A DNA stretch of 5,482 nt from an uncultured Clostridia bacterium. GTDB taxonomy: Bacteria > Bacillota > Clostridia > Christensenellales > UBA1242. The translations under genes and the position numbers were made by a program. The notes beneath the pieces were generated by a model. The model did no database searches. It worked only from the letters and a program-made list of their open reading frames with translations, and had not been told where the DNA came from. The stretch covers positions 1-5,482 of the forward strand of contig CALWFX010000004.1 in the NCBI GenBank assembly GCA_944377765.1. The letters run 5' to 3'. Below are positions 1 to 3,760 of the stretch, piece after piece (within the stretch, counting starts at the first letter, position 1; each line of letters starts with the position of its first letter).

Positions 1-179
1 TAAAAAATCTTTGCATGAGCCATTTCATTTTTTGCAAGTGTTTTCATGGTGTCTGATATAAATTTTTGACTGTCGTTTAGTGCCATTTTACTCATAAACT
101 GATACCTTGCTCCAGCCTGGCATTCCGCAGCAAAACCTCTTGCCAAATTTGTTTTTGTTACACTTTCATTAAAATCCAT
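1..179 (-). CDS. Rubrerythrin-family ferritin-like protein, N-terminal part (gene continues off the left edge)
   Basis: The minus-strand frame opens with ATG at 179-177 and stays open to the window edge, giving 59 residues. It is too short to appear as a complete ORF. The sequence has the ferritin-like di-iron pattern of rubrerythrins: a first helix reading GFAAECQAGARY, with a candidate metal ligand at Glu19, and a second helix reading NEMAHAKIF, with the ExxH pair Glu52/His55. Rubrerythrins are cytosolic non-haem di-iron proteins that reduce hydrogen peroxide in anaerobes, usually with electrons from rubredoxin or a C-terminal rubredoxin-like domain. Whether this one has that C-terminal domain cannot be seen here. 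The start is supported by a strong AAGGGGAG ribosome binding site at 188-195, 8 nt upstream. The gene diverges from the CDS at 298. A perfect inverted repeat sits directly upstream of its ribosome binding site. I am confident of the family and unsure of the subtype. Confidence 0.85.
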   Translation of the reverse strand, partial: MDFNESVTKTNLARGFAAECQAGARYQFMSKMALNDSQKFISDTMKTLAKNEMAHAKIF

Positions 180-194
180 ATATTTTTCTCCCCT

Positions 195-224
195 TAATAA
201 ATATTGACCAATTAATATTTATTA
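195..224. promoter_or_regulatory. 11-bp perfect inverted repeat abutting the rubrerythrin ribosome binding site
   Basis: TAATAAATATT (195-205) and AATATTTATTA (214-224) are exact reverse complements around an 8-nt centre. In the minus-strand transcript the repeat would form a hairpin whose 3' arm ends right at the AGGGGAG ribosome binding site. As DNA it would be a dyad-symmetric operator of the kind bound by dimeric repressors. Rubrerythrin genes in low-GC Gram-positives are often controlled by the peroxide sensor PerR. This repeat is AT-rich like a PerR box but is not an obvious match to one. No clear minus-strand -35/-10 pair was found, so its position relative to the transcription start is unknown. 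Confidence 0.5.
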
Positions 225-229
225 TTCGT

Positions 230-258
230 TTGCTTTTTTTATTTTTTTTGTTTAAAAT
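230..258 (+). promoter_or_regulatory. Probable promoter of the CDS at 298
   Basis: A -35-like TTGCTT (230-235) is separated by 17 bp from a -10-like TAAAAT (253-258). This would start transcription near 265 and leave a leader of about 33 nt carrying the AAAGGAG ribosome binding site (285-291). The spacer is almost entirely T, which is common in this AT-rich DNA and weakens the call. The -35 has two mismatches to consensus. Confidence 0.45.
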
Positions 259-297
259 ATTAATATATTTAAATTTCTTTTAGAAAAGGAGAATTAT

Positions 298-1083
298 ATG
301 TTTCTTGGAGATAAAGGTAGCCCAACCAAATACCATACCATAAGAAAAAACTATTATCTTATCATAGATAATGAAAAAATGACCATACACAAACTTATCA
401 GCAAACTTGGATTTTACACAATTCGTTTTGATGGAAAGATAAATGAACAAGAAATTGTTTATGATACTGATAAAAAACTTTTAACTGGTGTTGGGCTTTT
501 GTTAAGAAAAAAAATCACACCTGAACGAGTATATTTCTCTCTTGTTCGCGTTAACAATTTAACAGACTCTTCACAAGTTAGAGAAAAAAAATCTTTCCTT
601 GGAGAATGCGAAATAAATGACGAGCCAAAAGACTTCCCAGTTCAAATCGCGGACGAGATTAATAATATTTTCAACAATCTTTTCACTATCAACCTTGTTG
701 ACATTGTTAAACACTGCGAACAATATATCAAAATTGAAATCAAAGGCAATAGATATAAAATTATTAGTGGAACAGGCTACGAAATGACTTGTTCGTTTGA
801 AGACTTAAAAATTCGTGATATGCGAACAGGCAGAAAAGGCAAAAAACGCATCTTTTCAATTAAAATGGAAGATGACCCAAATTATCAAATGGAAAGAGAA
901 CATGTTGACAAAATTATTGCAAGATATTGCAAAGAACTTGCACCAATAATGAAAAATAGATTTGAAATTGCAGAAACAGTTGTGAAAGACAGAGAACTTT
1001 CGCCTGAAGAACTTAAAAAGCAAAAAGAACAAGCAAAAGAAGCAAAGAAAAACAGAAAAAAGAAGTTACCTGAAGAAGAATAA
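298..1083 (+). CDS. Divergent CYTH-like (triphosphate tunnel fold) protein, function unknown
   Basis: This 261-aa cytosolic protein has no signal peptide or membrane segment. The ATG is set by an AAAGGAG ribosome binding site 6 nt upstream. Residues about 18-85 follow the CYTH layout: a strand, a helix, then IVYDTDKKLLTGVGLLLRKK (53-72), which matches the family pattern of a YDT/YFDT strand, a loop and a 'gxxLRxR' strand. Residues about 144-192 resemble the second half of the fold, with repeated basic and acidic strands (IKIEIKGNRYKI; SFEDLKIRD; RIFSIKMEDD). Known CYTH proteins hydrolyse or make triphosphate compounds (thiamine triphosphatase, class IV adenylate cyclase, tripolyphosphatase) using an N-terminal ExExK metal motif. 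That motif is not visible here; the first strand reads YYLIID. The protein may therefore be inactive or a remote relative. The tail from about 235 is Lys/Glu-rich and probably disordered or helical. It is a single-gene unit with its own terminator. The ORF is certain; the family is a pattern-based inference. Confidence 0.6.
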   Translation: MFLGDKGSPTKYHTIRKNYYLIIDNEKMTIHKLISKLGFYTIRFDGKINEQEIVYDTDKKLLTGVGLLLRKKITPERVYFSLVRVNNLTDSSQVREKKSFLGECEINDEPKDFPVQIADEINNIFNNLFTINLVDIVKHCEQYIKIEIKGNRYKIISGTGYEMTCSFEDLKIRDMRTGRKGKKRIFSIKMEDDPNYQMEREHVDKIIARYCKELAPIMKNRFEIAETVVKDRELSPEELKKQKEQAKEAKKNRKKKLPEEE

Positions 1084-1093
1084 CTTCTTTTTT
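1056..1093 (+). terminator. Intrinsic terminator overlapping the end of the CYTH-like gene
   Basis: A perfect 13-bp inverted repeat (1056-1068 and 1081-1093) has a 12-nt loop and a 3' arm ending in six T. The stem is A/T-rich with a GAAG/CTTC core. The 5' arm lies in the last codons of the CDS, and the stop codon TAA (1081-1083) opens the 3' arm, so translation termination and hairpin folding are physically coupled. Confidence 0.65.
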
Positions 1094-1116
1094 ATCATAA
1101 AACTTTTATTAAATAA

Positions 1117-1145
1117 TTGTTTTAGCAATAAAAATATGCTATAAT
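1117..1145 (+). promoter_or_regulatory. Strong promoter of the tRNA-Arg gene
   Basis: TTGTTT (1117-1122), a 17-bp spacer and a perfect TATAAT (1140-1145) preceded by TGC give an extended -10. Transcription would start near 1152, leaving a leader of about 58 nt to be removed by RNase P. The same TATGCTATAAT core occurs in the promoter at 1613-1641. Confidence 0.8.
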
Positions 1146-1209
1146 TGTAAAGATTTTAAACAAAAATAACTTAAAATCTATAGAATTTTAATTAAATTAC
1201 ATTCAAAAT

Positions 1210-1286
1210 GTTCCCGTGGCGTAACTGTATAACGCAACGCCCTCCTAAGGCGAAGATTCCCGGTTAGAGTCCGGGCGGGAACACCA
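1210..1286 (+). tRNA. tRNA-Arg, anticodon CCU (reads AGG), with encoded CCA and an unusual U19/A56 elbow
   Basis: The full cloverleaf can be folded by eye. The acceptor stem pairs 1210-1216 with 1276-1282, followed by discriminator A1283 and an encoded CCA. The D stem pairs 1219-1222 with 1232-1235. The anticodon stem pairs 1238-1241 with 1249-1252, with an A·A mismatch at the 27·43 position. The anticodon loop is CTCCTAA with CCT at 1244-1246. The variable loop has 5 nt (1254-1258). The T stem pairs 1259-1263 with 1271-1275. The arginine identity bases A20 (1229), C35 and U36 are present, as are U8/A14, an A15/U48 Levitt pair, G18 and U55. The oddity is at the elbow: base 19 is T (1228) instead of G and base 56 is A (1266) instead of C, so a U-A pair would replace the usual G19-C56. 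It has its own promoter and terminator. Confidence 0.95.
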
Positions 1287-1302
1287 TTTATTGTTTAATT
1301 AT

Positions 1303-1335
1303 AAAGAATAAGGAATAAAACTTATTCTTTTTTTT
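1303..1335 (+). terminator. Intrinsic terminator of the tRNA-Arg gene
   Basis: AAAGAATAAG (1303-1312) and CTTATTCTTT (1321-1330) form a perfect 10-bp stem with an 8-nt loop, followed by a T run to 1335. It starts 16 nt after the tRNA CCA. On the minus strand the same hairpin follows the stop codon of the CDS at 1338-1583 but lacks a U tract beyond the stem, so it would end that gene only weakly. Confidence 0.75.
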
Positions 1336-1337
1336 AA

Positions 1338-1583
1338 TTACTTATTCCTAAGAATTTCCAATCTAATTCTGTAAATCTCTTCCATTTCTTCTTGGGATAT
1401 AGTGAAATCATAATCTTCAAATGGTATCTTTGCTTTATATAAAATAATTTTATGTATAGTATCTTCACTCACTATCATCAAATTATTCCTATCATACACA
1501 TAATTGCTATGTGGTTTAAACATAATCTTACTAACCTTTTGAATATTATATGCTAACATATTCTTGTAATCTTCGTTGTTCAT
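1338..1583 (-). CDS. Hypothetical 81-aa protein, well-supported small gene
   Basis: I do not recognise this protein. It begins MNNEDYKNMLAY and ends EEMEEIYRIRLEILRNK. The composition is mixed, with many charged and aromatic residues. There is no signal peptide, membrane segment, cysteine pair or obvious DNA-binding motif. The last 25 or so residues look helical and amphipathic, and the middle (YVYDRNNLMIVSEDTIHKIILYK) looks like two or three strands followed by a helix. It is very likely a real gene despite its size. A GAAGGAG ribosome binding site (1589-1595) sits 5 nt before the ATG, and a near-consensus promoter lies just upstream, giving a leader of about 23 nt. It converges on the tRNA-Arg gene and stands alone. 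Such a strong promoter on a tiny protein suggests abundant or regulated expression. No toxin-antitoxin partner is visible. Confidence 0.75.
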   Translation of the reverse strand: MNNEDYKNMLAYNIQKVSKIMFKPHSNYVYDRNNLMIVSEDTIHKIILYKAKIPFEDYDFTISQEEMEEIYRIRLEILRNK

Positions 1584-1612
1584 AATTACTCCTTCACCTA
1601 GTGAATAAGAAT

Positions 1613-1641
1613 ATTATAGCATAATTTCGATATATAGTCAA
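1613..1641 (-). promoter_or_regulatory. Near-consensus promoter of the 81-aa protein gene
   Basis: On the minus strand, TTGACT (1641-1636), a 17-bp spacer and TATAAT (1618-1613) preceded by TGC form an almost ideal extended -10 promoter. Transcription would begin near 1606. Spacer length and the TATGCTATAAT core match the tRNA promoter, which supports both calls. Confidence 0.85.
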
Positions 1642-1681
1642 ATTATTTTACATATTTTTACATAATTTTTCAAATAAATTA

Positions 1682-1720
1682 AGGTGAATCTCAAAAGATA
1701 TTAATTTATGAAATTCACTT
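1682..1720 (-). terminator. Weak, imperfect hairpin, possible terminator of the ART-like/HD gene
   Basis: Arms at 1682-1692 and 1710-1720 pair over 11 positions with one mismatch and one G-U. On the minus strand the stem is followed by an A/U-rich stretch (UUAAUUUAUUU) rather than a clean U tract. It lies about 110 nt past the stop codon at 1833. The rest of 1642-1832 is A/T-rich with no ORF or clear signal that I can support. Confidence 0.3.
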
Positions 1721-1832
1721 CAATTTTATATAGATAACACCTTTTTATTAATATTAAACCTTTGCCAATCATATAATTAATCGTTTTATACCCTTTTAAA
1801 ACATTTTTCACTTAAAGACAAAATGAAATTTA

Positions 1833-3584
1833 CTATAAAGTTCTTAATGGCAAAGATATTTCATCTTGGTTATTTGGTAATGTCAGTTGATTTAATGTTG
1901 AAACCAACCCGAGTTTTTGTGATTTTTTAAGGAGTGGAGTATTTTTATTGGTTAATTCAAAAGAACTAGTAAAGCGAGCATTACCGCCAGTAACATATGC
2001 TTTCCCTTCATTTATTTTAGCATAATAAGTATAAGCCCCACTATCACAAAATTGCAAAATTAGGCATAGATTTCGAAGAACATCAATCTCTTCTTGCTTA
2101 GGATTTGTTCCAAAGGCTTTTTTCAGCACTTCTGCACATTCGTTATTCATTTGTCTTATAAGTGCTTTTTCCCTATCATACCTGTTGTCTTCGCTCAAAA
2201 CACCCAATCTAATAAGTCTATCTTTTTCAACTTCGCTTTCTTTTAGCAATATGTCGCTTGTATATCTCTGCCCATCGCCTATAGCAAACTTTACAACTTC
2301 TTTTATACTATCCTTGATATTTAAGTCATCCAGAAGAGTATCAACATAAATTTGATTTTCTTCTTTCTGTGGACAATGTTTCTCAACTGCCACACCCTTT
2401 CCAATATCATGTGCAAGCAATATCAATTTCATTAAAGATTGCATATTGTCAGGCAGTGAAGCTGAATAATATGCATCAAAAAAGTCTATAACACTTGCTG
2501 TATGCTGTCCGACAGACCACCCTTCCCATATACCAGCATCTTTATCATATAATGCTTTACACTCAGGATTTTGGCTGACAAGCTCAATAAGTTCCCATCC
2601 ATTTGCTGTTGAAACAAACTCATCAAGTGCTTCTGACATCATATTAGAAAATCTTTTTGTTCCTATCTGTTCTAATTGCATCAAGTTTTGATAATATTCC
2701 CCATAATCTCGCTCAGTCATAATTTGATTAACATTGACAAGTTGATAAGTTGTTATTTTTTTATCTAATGTAGCACTATTAACAAAATACATAAATCCTG
2801 CTATATGATTATTTGCAATCCAAGCTGAAACATAATGTTCATTTAAAGAATAATAGTCATTTTTATAACCAACCAATTTACCATCTATAACTTTATCTAA
2901 AACTTCAAGCGGAATATTTCGAAGCAAGAATCTGGTGTTTCTTGCACCAATATAATCTTTAATTAAACCTTCAAAAATCTTATCATCAATCTCTAAGTCG
3001 TTCAACTTATCTAATTTCCCTTCACTTTTCAACTTTATTTTTAAAGCTTCAAGGTTTTGCTTCGCTTGTGATATGATTTCTTTTTCCCTTTCATAACTAA
3101 TTATAGGTTGTATTCTCTCCTGTAAAATAGGAAAAATAACACTATAATAAATATCCTTGTAATCAAAATTAATTGGAAGAAGATTTGAAACAGGGTAATT
3201 TGTTAAAACTCGAAGAGCTCTTGCAAGTCTAGGTTTATCTATTTCTTTAACCTTGGAAATATCAAAAGATAAATCCAAGATAACATCATCTTCCGTAATA
3301 CCAACAAGCTTATGAACTTCTGGTTTTCCACCTTTATATTTTACTCTTGTTTCTGCAAATTCGGTGGCAACTTCTTTTTGAGATGCATATAAGCCACTCA
3401 TCATAGACACATTTCTATTACTAGTATTATCTCCGCTATTATCTAAATTCATCACAGAAAAACGCTTGCCATCAATGTTCGCTCTTCCATGATATAAATC
3501 AATGTTTTTTAAATATTGACACATCCCAAGTTCAACAAGCACAGATATTGCTTCCTGTCTAAGTTGTTTATCATTTTTATACAT
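1833..3584 (-). CDS. ADP-ribosyltransferase-like plus HD phosphohydrolase-like fusion protein (583 aa)
   Basis: Two domains can be read. Residues about 25-105 look like an ART fold of the H-Y-E type: a strand IDLYHGR with His32, an Asn/Ser-rich stretch, then SGLYASQKEVATEFAE with Tyr66, and later VHKLVG...VILDL, typical of the closing strands. A third catalytic Glu was not pinned down. Residues about 335-520 match an HD domain: His361 (GQHTAS), His392-Asp393 in LLAHDIGKG, His403, and a distal Asp514 (LQFCDSGAY) give the H...HD...H...D metal-ligand order. The middle is helical and unrecognised. ART enzymes transfer ADP-ribose from NAD+. HD enzymes cleave phosphomonoester or phosphodiester bonds. 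The substrate is unknown. There is no signal peptide. The start at ATG 3584 is chosen over an in-frame ATG at 3611 because AAAAGGA (3591-3597) lies 6 nt before it and the promoter -10 lies between the two ATGs. HD is the firmer call and ART is inferred. Confidence 0.7.
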   Translation of the reverse strand: MYKNDKQLRQEAISVLVELGMCQYLKNIDLYHGRANIDGKRFSVMNLDNSGDNTSNRNVSMMSGLYASQKEVATEFAETRVKYKGGKPEVHKLVGITEDDVILDLSFDISKVKEIDKPRLARALRVLTNYPVSNLLPINFDYKDIYYSVIFPILQERIQPIISYEREKEIISQAKQNLEALKIKLKSEGKLDKLNDLEIDDKIFEGLIKDYIGARNTRFLLRNIPLEVLDKVIDGKLVGYKNDYYSLNEHYVSAWIANNHIAGFMYFVNSATLDKKITTYQLVNVNQIMTERDYGEYYQNLMQLEQIGTKRFSNMMSEALDEFVSTANGWELIELVSQNPECKALYDKDAGIWEGWSVGQHTASVIDFFDAYYSASLPDNMQSLMKLILLAHDIGKGVAVEKHCPQKEENQIYVDTLLDDLNIKDSIKEVVKFAIGDGQRYTSDILLKESEVEKDRLIRLGVLSEDNRYDREKALIRQMNNECAEVLKKAFGTNPKQEEIDVLRNLCLILQFCDSGAYTYYAKINEGKAYVTGGNARFTSSFELTNKNTPLLKKSQKLGLVSTLNQLTLPNNQDEISLPLRTL

Positions 3585-3601
3585 AATTATTCCTTTTATT
3601 A

Positions 3602-3630
3602 ATTTTATCATGTTGCATATGCCATGTCAA
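3602..3630 (-). promoter_or_regulatory. Consensus promoter of the ART-like/HD gene that overrules the upstream ATG
   Basis: On the minus strand, a perfect TTGACA (3630-3625), a 17-bp spacer and TAAAAT (3607-3602) preceded by TGA form an extended -10 promoter. The upstream ATG (3611-3609) sits in the spacer, so it cannot be in the mRNA from this promoter. Transcription would begin near 3596, leaving a very short leader of about 12 nt with the ribosome binding site almost at the 5' end. A 16-nt A tract (minus strand) lies 2 bp upstream of the -35. Confidence 0.8.
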
Positions 3631-3632
3631 CA

Positions 3633-3648
3633 TTTTTTTTTTTTTTTT
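3633..3648. repeat. Homopolymer T16 (A16 on the minus strand) upstream of a promoter
   Basis: Sixteen uninterrupted T residues, read as A16 by the minus-strand gene, begin 2 bp upstream of its TTGACA box. A tracts here can act as an UP element for RNA polymerase alpha subunits. Long homopolymers also slip during replication, so promoter strength could vary between cells. The exact length may also be affected by sequencing error. Confidence 0.85.
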
Positions 3649-3660
3649 ACCACATAAAAA

Positions 3661-3691
3661 TAAAATAAGTTTCACAAACAAACTTATTTTA
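3661..3691 (-). terminator. Second, backup terminator after the AT-hook protein gene
   Basis: A perfect 12-bp inverted repeat (3661-3672 and 3680-3691) has a 7-nt loop. On the minus strand the stem runs straight into a further UUUUU tract (rc of 3656-3660). It lies between the first terminator (3716-3744) and the promoter of the next gene, so it would insulate that promoter from read-through. Confidence 0.65.
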
Positions 3692-3715
3692 TCTATATTT
3701 TAAAATTTGTATAAT

Positions 3716-3744
3716 AAAAAAATCACTAGAAAACTAGTGATTTT
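3716..3744 (-). terminator. Primary intrinsic terminator of the AT-hook protein gene, possibly bidirectional
   Basis: AAAATCACTAG (3719-3729) and CTAGTGATTTT (3734-3744) form a perfect 11-bp stem with a 4-nt loop. On the minus strand it ends in seven U. It starts 16 nt after the stop codon at 3761. On the plus strand the stem is also followed by a T-rich stretch, so it could stop transcription in both directions. Confidence 0.85.
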
Positions 3745-3760
3745 AATTTTTCTTAATATT

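Noticed and set aside
204..209. TTGACC as a plus-strand -35 box
   Set aside because: No -10 element is found 16-18 bp downstream. The sequence is part of the inverted-repeat region.
1259..1286. tRNA 3' end as an attachment site for an integrated element
   Set aside because: No second copy of the tRNA 3' end, integrase or other mobile gene is seen in this window.
1760..1855. 8-bp inverted repeat CTTTGCCA/TGGCAAAG around the end of the ART-like/HD gene
   Set aside because: The arms are 80 nt apart with no U tract or other support; chance is likely in AT-rich DNA.
3609..3611. ATG at 3611 as the start of the ART-like/HD protein
   Set aside because: It lies in the promoter spacer upstream of the -10 box, and the ribosome binding site serves the ATG at 3584.
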